64,000 nucleotides of DNA, from the NCBI RefSeq assembly GCF_041224415.1, contig NZ_JBGFFE010000003.1, forward strand, positions 1-64,000, read 5' to 3'. A program made the position numbers and the translations under genes. The DNA comes from Clostridium_B lapidicellarium (GTDB lineage Bacteria; Bacillota; Clostridia; Clostridiales; Clostridiaceae). Below the pieces are notes generated by a model. The model was given only the letters and a program-made list of their open reading frames with translations. It was not told the origin of the DNA and did not search any database. Shown here in pieces: positions 7,874 to 15,986 of the stretch (the stretch's first letter is position 1; each line of letters starts with the position of its first letter).

Positions 7874-8698
7874 ATGAATTTGAATGAAGATAAGTATATA
7901 AGAGAGGCAGCAGATTATATAGGTTCGAGTGTAAAATTAAATCCCGAAATAGGAATCATACTGGGTTCAGGGTTGGGAGATATGGCCAATGAAATTGATA
8001 ACGCTGAAATTTGCAAGTATGATGACATACCCCATTTTCCCGTTTCTACGGTAAAGGGACATAAAAACCGCCTTGTTCTTGGAAGTCTTGAAGGCAGGAC
8101 TGTAATTGCCATGCAGGGAAGGTTCCACTATTATGAAGGGTATTCAATGAAAGAAGTGGTCTTTCCCATCAGAGTTATGAAAATGATGGGTGTCAAGATC
8201 CTTATAGTTACCAATGCTTCAGGGGGTATAAACAAAAATTATAACAGGGGAGATCTTATGATTATAAAGGATCACATAAATCTATCGGGCCAGAATCCAC
8301 TCATAGGAGAAAATTTAAAAAAGTTTGGTCCCAGATTTCCGGACATGTCGGAGGCTTATGATATAGGACTTAGGAAAATAGCTAGGAAGTCAGCACAAAA
8401 GCTGGGAATTTCTTTCCAGGAAGGAGTATATGTTTATATGACAGGTCCCAGCTATGAAACTCCGGCTGAAGTCAATATGCTGGGAATATTGGGAGGGGAT
8501 GCAGTGGGAATGTCTACAGTTCCCGAGGTAATTACAGCTAATCAAAGTGGTATAAAAGTTTTGGGGATATCCTGCATCACTAATATGGCAGCAGGAATAT
8601 TGGATAACAAGCTCAATCATGAAGAGGTTATAAAAACCTCTGCTTCTATTGGCAGGAAGTTCATGGATTTTATCAGAGGAATAATTAGGACATTATAA
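7874..8698 (+). CDS. punA: Purine nucleoside phosphorylase (PNP-I)
   Basis: Product of 274 residues, the normal size for the trimeric type that cleaves inosine and guanosine with phosphate to release base and ribose 1-phosphate. Seen motifs are ILGSGLG (phosphate site), VKGHKN, MQGRFHYYEGY, TNASGGIN, GPSYETPAE (Glu in the base site) and GMSTVPE, all in the expected order. The AGGAGG ribosome site is 11 bases before the ATG. It follows metAA closely and is followed by a hairpin terminator. It acts in purine salvage in the cytoplasm. No regulator or nucleoside transporter is beside it. Confidence 0.95.
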   Translation: MNLNEDKYIREAADYIGSSVKLNPEIGIILGSGLGDMANEIDNAEICKYDDIPHFPVSTVKGHKNRLVLGSLEGRTVIAMQGRFHYYEGYSMKEVVFPIRVMKMMGVKILIVTNASGGINKNYNRGDLMIIKDHINLSGQNPLIGENLKKFGPRFPDMSEAYDIGLRKIARKSAQKLGISFQEGVYVYMTGPSYETPAEVNMLGILGGDAVGMSTVPEVITANQSGIKVLGISCITNMAAGILDNKLNHEEVIKTSASIGRKFMDFIRGIIRTL

Positions 8699-8704
8699 TA
8701 TATA

Positions 8705-8745
8705 CCGCCACCAAATTGCAGTTGTTTTGGTGACGGCTGTTTTCT
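8705..8745 (+). terminator. Terminator after punA
   Basis: CCGCCACCAAA pairs with a TTTGGTGACGG arm across a short loop and is followed by TGTTTTCTT. One pair is mismatched. Confidence 0.6.
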
Positions 8746-8783
8746 TGCCGTAGATTATTGCTGAAACATATGTTGAGTTCATG

Positions 8784-9188
8784 TTATTTTTGGAGCAGTT
8801 TCCGATCCTTGGTATTTACCTCTGCAATATGATGAAGCACTAATTTTATGGCTATTATGTCATCCAAGTATTTGAAGGGGGACAGATAATTTGGAGTAAT
8901 ATCTGTGGAAAGTATAAAATATAAAAGTCCACTTCCAAGTAAAGCGCGAATTTCTTTTGAGGAAGTGTCATTACAGAACTTTTCATACATCTGTTTTAAT
9001 TCGTCTATGAATAATCCGCTTTCATTTACAGTATCTATCTTATTTTTGAAATTGTTTTGGATGATGTTTTTGCCCTTTTCCGTAATGGCATATTTTTTGT
9101 ATTCTTCTAGTTTCTCTTCTATTTTATGTAGATCATAGCGGTAGTTTTGTAAATTCGAAAACTTTAAGATGTCCATGTCACTATACAC
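8784..9188 (-). CDS. DUF1232 (YkvA-type) protein
   Basis: Product of 134 residues. The C-terminal half contains the DUF1232 signature: a hydrophobic helix LLGSGLLYFI, then STDITPNYLSPFKYLDD and a second hydrophobic helix ending in LVLHHIAEV. Family members are small membrane-associated proteins of unknown function. The N-terminal half is charged and probably helical (EEKLEEYKKYAI), without a known domain. The GTG start at 9188 has AAGGAG ten bases upstream; the ATG at 9176 has no such site. It is monocistronic, convergent with punA and divergent from the NhaC gene. Confidence 0.75.
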   Translation of the reverse strand: MYSDMDILKFSNLQNYRYDLHKIEEKLEEYKKYAITEKGKNIIQNNFKNKIDTVNESGLFIDELKQMYEKFCNDTSSKEIRALLGSGLLYFILSTDITPNYLSPFKYLDDIIAIKLVLHHIAEVNTKDRKLLQK

Positions 9189-9297
9189 TTTTTATTCACT
9201 CCTTAATTTATTTGACAATTATTTCGTAATAGTAGATCATATGCTTTAAAATTATGAATGATATACAAAATGCTGGAATTATTTTAACAGCTTATGT

Positions 9298-9326
9298 TTG
9301 CAATTTAAATATGCCGATGTTACAAT
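9298..9326 (+). promoter_or_regulatory. Promoter of the nhaC-like gene
   Basis: TTGCAA at 9298-9303 and TACAAT at 9321-9326 are separated by 17 bases, a good vegetative sigma-A spacing, 34 bases before the start codon. Confidence 0.6.
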
Positions 9327-9359
9327 AGAAGAAAAATTCTATCAAAAGGATGGCCAAGG

Positions 9360-10724
9360 ATGGGTGAAAAGGTTTATAAAGGTAACAGGGCAATGATTTT
9401 AACCGTGACTTTTACATCTATTGTAATTTGTGTGATAGCAGGAAACCATCTATTTTACGCTCTTTCCATCAGCGTGTTTTTTTCATCGTGGATGTTTATA
9501 AGAGACGGATTTACTTTTAAAGAACTTTTTATTATGGTAAAAAACAGTCTTGTTGAATGTAAAGAGTTGTTTATTTTGATTATTTTGGTGGGCATGACTA
9601 TTCCAGTATGGTTTTCTTCCGGGATTATACCAACTATGATGTTTTACGGGTTTAATTGCTTTATAGGAAAGAATTTAATATTTGCAGCTTTTATATTTAC
9701 GTCCATAGTCTCAGTCTTTATCGGATCTTCTATTGCGGCAATAAGTACTGTCGGAATTGCACTTATAGGATTGTGTAAAGTATTTCATGGACCGGATTAT
9801 ATTTTGCTTGGAGCAGTTGTTTCAGGAGCATTTTTAGCGGATAAGCTTTCCCCGATTTCGGCACTGTTGAATCTGACACTGTCAATTACAAAAGTATCTT
9901 ACAGGGAAGCTCTAATTTCCATGTCCAGGACATTTTTCCCCGCCTATATATTTGCAGCTGCACTTTATTTTTATATTGGAAGAAATTTTACTGCATTTGG
10001 TGGAAACTTAAATAATTTTAAAAGCTCCATTTCGGGGAATTTTTTTGTATCTCCACTGCTTTTACTGGTGTTGATTGCCATATTCATAATGTGTTTTTTG
10101 GGGATGGGAGTGATTAAATCCATTTCTTTGGGATTGATTTCAGGAGTGTTCATAACAGTGCTTTTACAAAAAATATCCATTATAGAAACTTTTAAATATA
10201 TCTTTTTGGGTTATAGAGGAAATACCGGCTCTCAAGAGCTAGACAGAATATTAACCGGTGGAGGAATTGAATCTGTAATTGGTATAATTTTTATAATAAC
10301 TATGGCCATTGCTCTCGGCAGTATATTTAAAAACACCGGCTTTATAAATCCGATAGTGGATAAAATAATTCACAATGTTAGGGGAAAAGGGGGGCTTATT
10401 GTAAGAACTGGGTTCATAAGTGGTATATTGACTGTACTGTGTGATCAAAGTGTAGGTGTTATAATGCCCGGTGAACTCTTGAAAAACAAATATGAAGAAT
10501 TAAAAATTCCAAATTCTGTTTTATCGAGGACAATATCGGATACCGGAATTATTATGGCCCCCCTTATACCATGGAATGGAAATTCCCTGTTTATTCTGGC
10601 TCTTACAGGTGTGTCTTCTGTTAAATATTCTCCCTACGCGTTCTTATGTTATCTATTGCCTGCAGTTACCTTGCTTTCGGGAATATTTTATGAAAAATTG
10701 TCTTCATTGAAATTAAAAAAATAG
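9360..10724 (+). CDS. nhaC: NhaC-family Na+/H+ antiporter
   Basis: Polytopic membrane protein of 454 residues with about 11 to 12 hydrophobic segments. Recognisable stretches are the FIGSSIAAISTVGIAL helix, GAFLADKLSPIS (charged residues in a membrane loop typical of NhaC) and the later DTGIIMAPLIPWN. The family exchanges Na+ (sometimes malate or lysine in relatives) against H+ or Na+. It is expected in the cytoplasmic membrane and to serve pH or sodium homeostasis; substrate cannot be told from sequence alone. Its stop is only four bases from the convergent stop of the Nramp gene, leaving no room for a separate terminator. Confidence 0.85.
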   Translation: MGEKVYKGNRAMILTVTFTSIVICVIAGNHLFYALSISVFFSSWMFIRDGFTFKELFIMVKNSLVECKELFILIILVGMTIPVWFSSGIIPTMMFYGFNCFIGKNLIFAAFIFTSIVSVFIGSSIAAISTVGIALIGLCKVFHGPDYILLGAVVSGAFLADKLSPISALLNLTLSITKVSYREALISMSRTFFPAYIFAAALYFYIGRNFTAFGGNLNNFKSSISGNFFVSPLLLLVLIAIFIMCFLGMGVIKSISLGLISGVFITVLLQKISIIETFKYIFLGYRGNTGSQELDRILTGGGIESVIGIIFIITMAIALGSIFKNTGFINPIVDKIIHNVRGKGGLIVRTGFISGILTVLCDQSVGVIMPGELLKNKYEELKIPNSVLSRTISDTGIIMAPLIPWNGNSLFILALTGVSSVKYSPYAFLCYLLPAVTLLSGIFYEKLSSLKLKK

Positions 10725-10728
10725 CAGG

Positions 10729-12582
10729 TTACTTTGCAATTAAAATAGGAATGGACAATTTGTGCTTTATTTTGTCTGTTATTGTGCCAAATAACAGATC
10801 TGATATTCCATGGTGCCCGTGACTGCCAAATATGATTAGATCGGCATGGTGTTTTGCAACAATTTCAACAATGGATTTTTCTGCCTTGCCGTACCCTATT
10901 TCTGTAGTGACATTTTGAAAACCGAGTGTTTTTAATTTTTTTGCATACATGTTGAGTCTTTCACTGTCCTGTTTGCTTTCAATATCATCTGCCTTTCCAC
11001 CATAAATGCTTGCACCTACGCTTTCAACTATGTGAATTAGTATCAGATTGCAGTCTTTATTGCAGAAATTTACCGTTTGGGACAGTACATCTCTGTCATT
11101 TTTACTGAAGTCGAGGGCTAATGCAATATTGTTATAGGGTCTTATTTTCTCTATTTCAGGGAAAAGTACACTGCCGTGTATGTCCACTGCAGCTTTATTT
11201 TCTGATTTGTTGACTATTGGCTCCAGTATTATATAAATAAGTAATATTCCAAGCAGTATACAGATTGACATAGACAGATATTTTGTGTATTTTAAATTGT
11301 TTTTTGATAGCCATGATGCAAATACTTCGATAACCAGCCTGATGTTCAAGTATATTATCAAGGCAGATAGGAACCATGCTGTTATCTGTGATTTTTTGGA
11401 AATAACAAAATCTTTCATCAGGTTTCTGCTGCTGACAAAATGTATGAGTGGAATTAAGGCAAAGGCCAGTTGAAGACTTAGTATTACCTGGCTTATTATG
11501 AGGAGCTCCCCTGTGGCTGAATCACCAAAATACAATATGGTTAAAATTGATGGTATTATTGCAAGTATTCTTGTAATGAGCCTTCTTACCCAGGGCTGTA
11601 CTCTGAGATGGATGAAACCTTCCATTACTATTTGGCCTGCGTAAGTGCCCGTTATGGTTGAAGATTGTCCGGCAGCAATCAGGGCAATTCCAAATAAGAT
11701 GGGAGCCAAGGTACTTCCAAGGACGGGTTCCAATAGTTTGTGGGCTTTTAAAATATCGTCTACACCGTAGTTGCCACTTCTGTGGAATACTGAAGCAGCC
11801 AGTATAAGTATTGCTGCATTTACGAGAAAAGCCAGATTTAATGCTACCAGCGAATCTATGTTGTTGAATTTGACAGCCTGCTTTAAGCCATTTTTCGTCC
11901 TCTCTATATTTCTTGTCTGCACAATTGAAGAATGAAGATAGAGATTGTGCGGCATTATTGTAGCTCCTATTATTCCTATAGCTATAAAAAGTGCATCTTT
12001 ACCTGGAAGAGTTGGTATAAAGCCTAGGACTATTCCATGGTAATCTGGTTTTGATATTATGATTTCCATAAAAAAACTTATACCTATTATTGCAATTAGA
12101 CTTATGATAAAGGCTTCTATTTTTCTGATGCCGAATCTGTCCAGAAAAAGGAGGAGCAATGTGTCAAATCCAGTTATGATTACACCGTATATAATGGGAA
12201 GTTTGAATATAAGGTTGAGACCTATTGCCGTACCGAGGACTTCTGCAATGTCTGTTGATACAATTGCAATTTCACATAGGATCCAGAGTATGTAATTTAC
12301 AAATTTGTTATAATGACTTCTGCATGCCTGAGCTAAATCCTTGCCGGTTACAATACCGAGCCTTGCACACAGTGTCTGAAAAAAAATTGCCATTATATTG
12401 GATATAAGTATTACCCATATCAGTTTATAGCCGAATTTACTGCCGGCTGCAATATCTGTGGCCCAGTTGCCAGGATCCATGTATCCCACACTTACAAGAT
12501 ATGCAGGGCCTATGAAAGCCATTAGTTTTTTATAAAAGCTTTTTCCCTTGGGAATTTTGATTAAATTATTGTTTTCTTCCAT
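10729..12582 (-). CDS. mntH: Nramp metal transporter fused to a universal stress protein domain
   Basis: Chain of 617 residues. Residues 1 to about 460 form an Nramp (MntH) transporter of 11 to 12 helices, with the metal-binding DPGN motif in helix 1 (GYMDPGNWATD) and MPHNLYLHSS in helix 6. It imports Mn2+ and Fe2+ with protons. Residues from about 480 form a UspA-like domain starting NNIALALDFS and ending with the ATP-binding pattern G-x2-G-x9-G-T (GSHGHHG...FGT). The single-chain fusion suggests nucleotide or stress control of metal uptake, which is inference. AGGAGG precedes the ATG by seven bases. No Fur or MntR box was recognised upstream. Assignment of both domains is strong. Confidence 0.93.
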   Translation of the reverse strand: MEENNNLIKIPKGKSFYKKLMAFIGPAYLVSVGYMDPGNWATDIAAGSKFGYKLIWVILISNIMAIFFQTLCARLGIVTGKDLAQACRSHYNKFVNYILWILCEIAIVSTDIAEVLGTAIGLNLIFKLPIIYGVIITGFDTLLLLFLDRFGIRKIEAFIISLIAIIGISFFMEIIISKPDYHGIVLGFIPTLPGKDALFIAIGIIGATIMPHNLYLHSSIVQTRNIERTKNGLKQAVKFNNIDSLVALNLAFLVNAAILILAASVFHRSGNYGVDDILKAHKLLEPVLGSTLAPILFGIALIAAGQSSTITGTYAGQIVMEGFIHLRVQPWVRRLITRILAIIPSILTILYFGDSATGELLIISQVILSLQLAFALIPLIHFVSSRNLMKDFVISKKSQITAWFLSALIIYLNIRLVIEVFASWLSKNNLKYTKYLSMSICILLGILLIYIILEPIVNKSENKAAVDIHGSVLFPEIEKIRPYNNIALALDFSKNDRDVLSQTVNFCNKDCNLILIHIVESVGASIYGGKADDIESKQDSERLNMYAKKLKTLGFQNVTTEIGYGKAEKSIVEIVAKHHADLIIFGSHGHHGISDLLFGTITDKIKHKLSIPILIAK

Positions 12583-12777
12583 GAACTTGCCTCCTAAGAT
12601 AAAGAGTGAATTTTAAAATATACCATGTATTATTATAATAGCATTTATCATATTTTGCACCGTTAAATTTAATAAAATACGGACAAGAGTTCATGGAAGC
12701 TGTATTTTTCAGTTGCAGAATAAGAAATCCTTGGATATAATAATATGTAGATGATTTTAATTGTGGAGGTGTATATT

Positions 12778-13290
12778 ATTAATAAAAATAAAAACAATAA
12801 TTTAAATGAACAGATTAGAGCAGATAAAATTAGATTGGTGGGAGAGAATAGGAGTATGATTTTAAAGACCAAGGAAGCCTTGAAAATGGCCAGGGAAAAG
12901 GATATGGACCTGGTAATGGTTTCACCTAAGGCAAAGCCGCCTGTTTGTAAAATCATGAATTACAGCAAATTTCTCTATGAACAATCTAAGAAAACAAAAA
13001 TGGCTCGGAAAAATCAAAAAATTGTGGAGATGAAGGAAATTAGGTTAAGTGCTACTATTGAGATGAATGATATAGAAGTCAAAGCCAATAATGCAAGAAA
13101 ATTTTTGAATAAAGGCAATAAAGTAAAGGTTTCTATAAGATTCAGAGGGAGGCAAAATAACTATACCAATCTAGGTAGAAATGTAATGAATGTATTTGTA
13201 AGCAAAGTAGGAGAAATCGCGTCCATGGAAAAAGCACCTAAATTGGAGGGAAACAATATGTTTATGATTTTGGCCCCTAAAAAGAAGTAG
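12778..13290 (+). CDS. infC: Translation initiation factor IF-3, orphan copy with ATT start
   Basis: About 170 residues. IF-3 binds the 30S subunit and proofreads start-codon selection. The family core is clear: LNEQIRADKIRLV, KPPVCKIMNYSKFLYEQ, KEIRLSATIE, NARKFLNKGNKVKVSIRFRGR. The start is taken as ATT at 12778 (or the adjacent ATT at 12775): GGAGG at 12765-12769 lies eight (or five) bases upstream, whereas the in-frame ATG at 12751 has no ribosome site. ATT starts are the classical device by which IF-3 limits its own synthesis. The usual partners rpmI and rplT are missing downstream, and several positions differ from the normal consensus (for example RFRGRQNNYTNLG), so this is probably a second, diverged infC rather than the housekeeping copy. 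Confidence 0.88.
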   Translation: MNKNKNNNLNEQIRADKIRLVGENRSMILKTKEALKMAREKDMDLVMVSPKAKPPVCKIMNYSKFLYEQSKKTKMARKNQKIVEMKEIRLSATIEMNDIEVKANNARKFLNKGNKVKVSIRFRGRQNNYTNLGRNVMNVFVSKVGEIASMEKAPKLEGNNMFMILAPKKK

Positions 13291-13325
13291 TGCCCTTTAA
13301 ATATATAGATTATATGGAATATTTT

Positions 13326-13357
13326 AAGAGTCTTGGACAAATCCAGGACTCTTTTTT
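13326..13357 (+). terminator. Terminator after infC
   Basis: AAGAGTCTTGGA and TCCAGGACTCTT form a 12-bp stem (one G-U) around CAAA, followed by TTTTTT. Confidence 0.85.
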
Positions 13358-13406
13358 ATATCCCAGAAACTTCAGCATTTCTATTTACAAAAGCATATTT
13401 GTGTAT

Positions 13407-13467
13407 TATAATTAACACATAAATGATATTGAATATCATTATCGTATATTAATGACATTCAATATCT
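13407..13467 (+). promoter_or_regulatory. Iron-responsive promoter with two Fur boxes
   Basis: A -10 element TATAAT lies at 13407-13412. A perfect 7-1-7 inverted repeat TGATATT-G-AATATCA follows at 13424-13438 and matches the Fur box. A second, imperfect copy (TGACATT-C-AATATCT) lies at 13453-13467, 29 bases further. Both would overlap the transcription start and early transcript, a classic occlusion position. Confidence 0.75.
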
Positions 13468-13527
13468 AATGCTAATATATTCATTTAGCTTTACATAAAC
13501 AATTATTTACTAAAAGTCAAAGTTACC

Positions 13528-14877
13528 ATGTCCGATAAAATTGATAAGATTGTGACCAATAGAATCCTGGCCCTACCTATTTTTGTGGGTATCATGTTTT
13601 TAGTTTATTATATTTCCATTTCGACAGTGGGAGGTGCCATGACCGACTGGGTAAATGACAATTTATTCGGAGATTTTGTACCCAATAATGTTCAGTGGAT
13701 TTTAAACAGCTTAGGAACTGCCGACTGGTTGAATTCATTTATTCTAGATGGTATTATCGCCGGAGTAGGTGCAGTGCTCGGATTTGTACCTCAGATGGCA
13801 ATGTTGTTTTTGTGTCTTGCCATACTGGAGGACTGCGGTTATATGTCGCGTATTGCCTTCATAATGGACAGACTGTTTAGAAGATTTGGACTTTCAGGGA
13901 AATCTTTTATTCCAATTCTAATTGGAACGGGCTGCGGCGTACCCGGGATCATGTCAACCAGAACCATTGAAAATGAAAAGGATAGAAGGATGACTATTAT
14001 CGTAACTACTTTTATTCCCTGCAGTGCTAAGATTCCAATTATTGCACTTATTTCAGGTGCACTTTTCCATGGAGCTGCATGGGTTGCAACATCTGCATAT
14101 TTTGTTGGAATTGCCGCAATTATTATTTCAGGTATTATTCTTAAAAAAACGAAGCTCTTTTCGGGAGATCCGGCGCCTTTCATAATGGAGCTTCCACCTT
14201 ATCACGTACCAGGCGTAAGAGGTGTTTTGACACATATGTGGGAACGCTGCAAGGCATTTATAAAAAAAGCCGGTACTGTAATACTTCTTGCCACAGTGCT
14301 CGTCTGGTTCCTGAGCTCCTTTAACTGGAGGATGCAGGCAGTTGACATGGAACAGTCCATACTTGCCAGCCTGGGTCATGTGATTGCACCTATATTTGCC
14401 CCGCTTGGATGGGATAATTGGAAAGCGGCAGTAGCTTCCATAACCGGGCTGATGGCAAAGGAAAATGTAGTTGGAACTTTCGGGATACTTTATGGATTTT
14501 CTGAAGTTGCTGAAAATGGCGCACAGATGTGGGGAAGCCTCCAGTCATCATTCTCTTTGCTTGGCGGGTATTCCCTTTTGATTTTCAATCTGCTGTGTGC
14601 TCCTTGCTTTGCTGCAATGGGTGCAGTTCGTACGGAGATGAACTCAAGAAAATGGACATCTTTTTCAATAGGATATCAGTGTGTGTTTGCATATATTATA
14701 TCCTTGATTATATTTCAGATTGGCTCATTTGTTACAGGAAAGGGATTTGGAATTGGCACGGCAGTAGCTATTCTCTTGATTGTCGGACTTCTTTATCTGC
14801 TGTTTAGAAAGCCTTACAGTGAAAGGCATGCCAATCAGTTTAGGGGAGACTCTATAAGAGAAAAAGAGGTGGTATAA
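13528..14877 (+). pseudogene. feoB: FeoB lacking its N-terminal GTPase domain (probable deletion remnant)
   Basis: The 449 residues correspond to the membrane half of the ferrous iron transporter FeoB: they begin at the linker SDKIDKIVTNRILALPIF and include both Gate motifs (GFVPQMAML, GTGCGVPGIMSTRTIEN, IPCSAKIPI, GLMAKENVVGT). A full FeoB is near 650-700 residues, and the G1 to G5 GTP-binding motifs are absent from the window. FeoA is also missing. The ATG at 13528 has no ribosome site; the codons just before it (LKVKVT) read like FeoB linker, and a stop lies 14 codons upstream. This suggests a deletion joining the Fur-controlled promoter to the second half of feoB. A functional stand-alone permease is the alternative, since the frame is intact to its natural end and a partner gene follows. 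Confidence 0.7.
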
Positions 14878-14878
14878 T

Positions 14879-15025
14879 GTGTCAACGGTTATAGTTTCGA
14901 TAGTATTGTTTAGCATCATTGGATTTTCTGCATATAAGACCTATAGAGCTCATAAAAAAGGCGGCGGATGCAGCTGCGGCTGCTCTAGCTGCCCTGGATG
15001 CAGCAGCAAACCTATAAATAAGTAG
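14879..15025 (+). CDS. FeoB-associated Cys-rich membrane protein
   Basis: Small protein of 48 residues. An N-terminal hydrophobic helix (TVIVSIVLFSIIGFSAY) is followed by a basic turn (KTYRAHKK) and a Cys/Gly-rich tail GGGCSCGCSSCPGC. This layout matches the small membrane proteins commonly encoded just after feoB in Firmicutes, thought to help iron handling; their exact role is not established. It starts at GTG 14879, one base after the feoB stop, behind AGAGGTGG, so it is translationally linked to feoB. A hairpin terminator follows. Confidence 0.85.
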   Translation: MSTVIVSIVLFSIIGFSAYKTYRAHKKGGGCSCGCSSCPGCSSKPINK

Positions 15026-15030
15026 GCAAG

Positions 15031-15070
15031 ATAAAAGGGACATCGAGTTGATTTCGGTGTCCCTTTTATT
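15031..15070. terminator. Bidirectional terminator between the feo and glnL genes
   Basis: ATAAAAGGGACATCGA pairs with the TCGGTGTCCCTTTTAT arm; T-runs are present on both strands. It overlaps the last bases of the convergent response-regulator gene. Confidence 0.8.
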
Positions 15071-15986
15071 ATAAATTATCTTCAAAATATTTTTTCGATT
15101 CCAGGTATAATACCTTTATGAATTTCTTGACATTTATATGAATTGGGGTGCTTGAAGGAGTATTTTTCTGTAATTCAAGCATTTTTTTTCTAACTTCGGT
15201 AAAATCAAAATACTCGGCGGCATATTTTTCAAATTTTGGATTGGAATAATCGGTTAGTCCCAGAGAAGCTATATAATTTAATGCCTGCATAACTGCCCTT
15301 CTTATTCTTTGCTGAGATGCCCTGACTTCTTTTTTTATAATTGGAACATTTGATTTTTCACCTAATTTCTCCTCTGCGGCGTGTGTAAACAATTCCTTGA
15401 GGGGTGGAAAGAATTTTTCAGATGGTATATGATTTTCACGGCTGTATATATATTTTACCATGGATATCAGATCATTGCTGCCGCTTTCACCTATTATTCC
15501 CAATTTGCTCAAAATGGATGCACTGTATTCTGCAATAGTTTTGCTTTCCGGAATTTTATTTTGAGTACCTGTTTTCAGAAAGTTTATTGTATCCTGGATA
15601 TGATTTATAGATTTTTCAAGTTTTATATTTGAAATAACTCTTTTTATTACTTCCACCACTTCAATTCTGTTTAAAGGTTTGGTTATATAATACTGCACCC
15701 CCAGGGAATAAGCTTTGCCTATCATTTCCTTGTCCTCTACCTGTGAGATCATTATGAATTTTCCTTTAAAAGATGAACTGAGTTCACTCATAATTTGTAG
15801 GCCGTCTTTAATTGGCATTAAAAGATCTATTATCAATACATGTATATTCTTGGAATTCAAAAGACTGCTTTTTATTGAAATCCCATTTTTTGCTTCACCT
15901 ACTACATTTCCCAAGTTGTTATCTTCTATAATTTCTCTTAGCATTGAACGGATGGCATCGTCGTCATCTACAATAAAAAAATTCAT
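15069..15986 (-). CDS. glnL: GlnL/YcbB-type response regulator
   Basis: Product of 305 residues. Residues 1-120 are a receiver domain (DDDD near the N-terminus, phosphoacceptor Asp in IIDLLMP, Lys in ITKPLN). The C-terminal half, with VRASQQRIRRAVMQALNYIASLG, is the YcbB DNA-binding domain typical of Bacillus subtilis GlnL, which turns on glutamine uptake and glutaminase genes. It overlaps the sensor kinase by four bases and the pair faces a GltP-like symporter gene across 260 bases, so control of that transporter is a sensible guess. AGGAAGTGAG precedes the ATG. Confident of domain family, less of the inducer. Confidence 0.85.
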   Translation of the reverse strand: MNFFIVDDDDAIRSMLREIIEDNNLGNVVGEAKNGISIKSSLLNSKNIHVLIIDLLMPIKDGLQIMSELSSSFKGKFIMISQVEDKEMIGKAYSLGVQYYITKPLNRIEVVEVIKRVISNIKLEKSINHIQDTINFLKTGTQNKIPESKTIAEYSASILSKLGIIGESGSNDLISMVKYIYSRENHIPSEKFFPPLKELFTHAAEEKLGEKSNVPIIKKEVRASQQRIRRAVMQALNYIASLGLTDYSNPKFEKYAAEYFDFTEVRKKMLELQKNTPSSTPIHINVKKFIKVLYLESKKYFEDNL

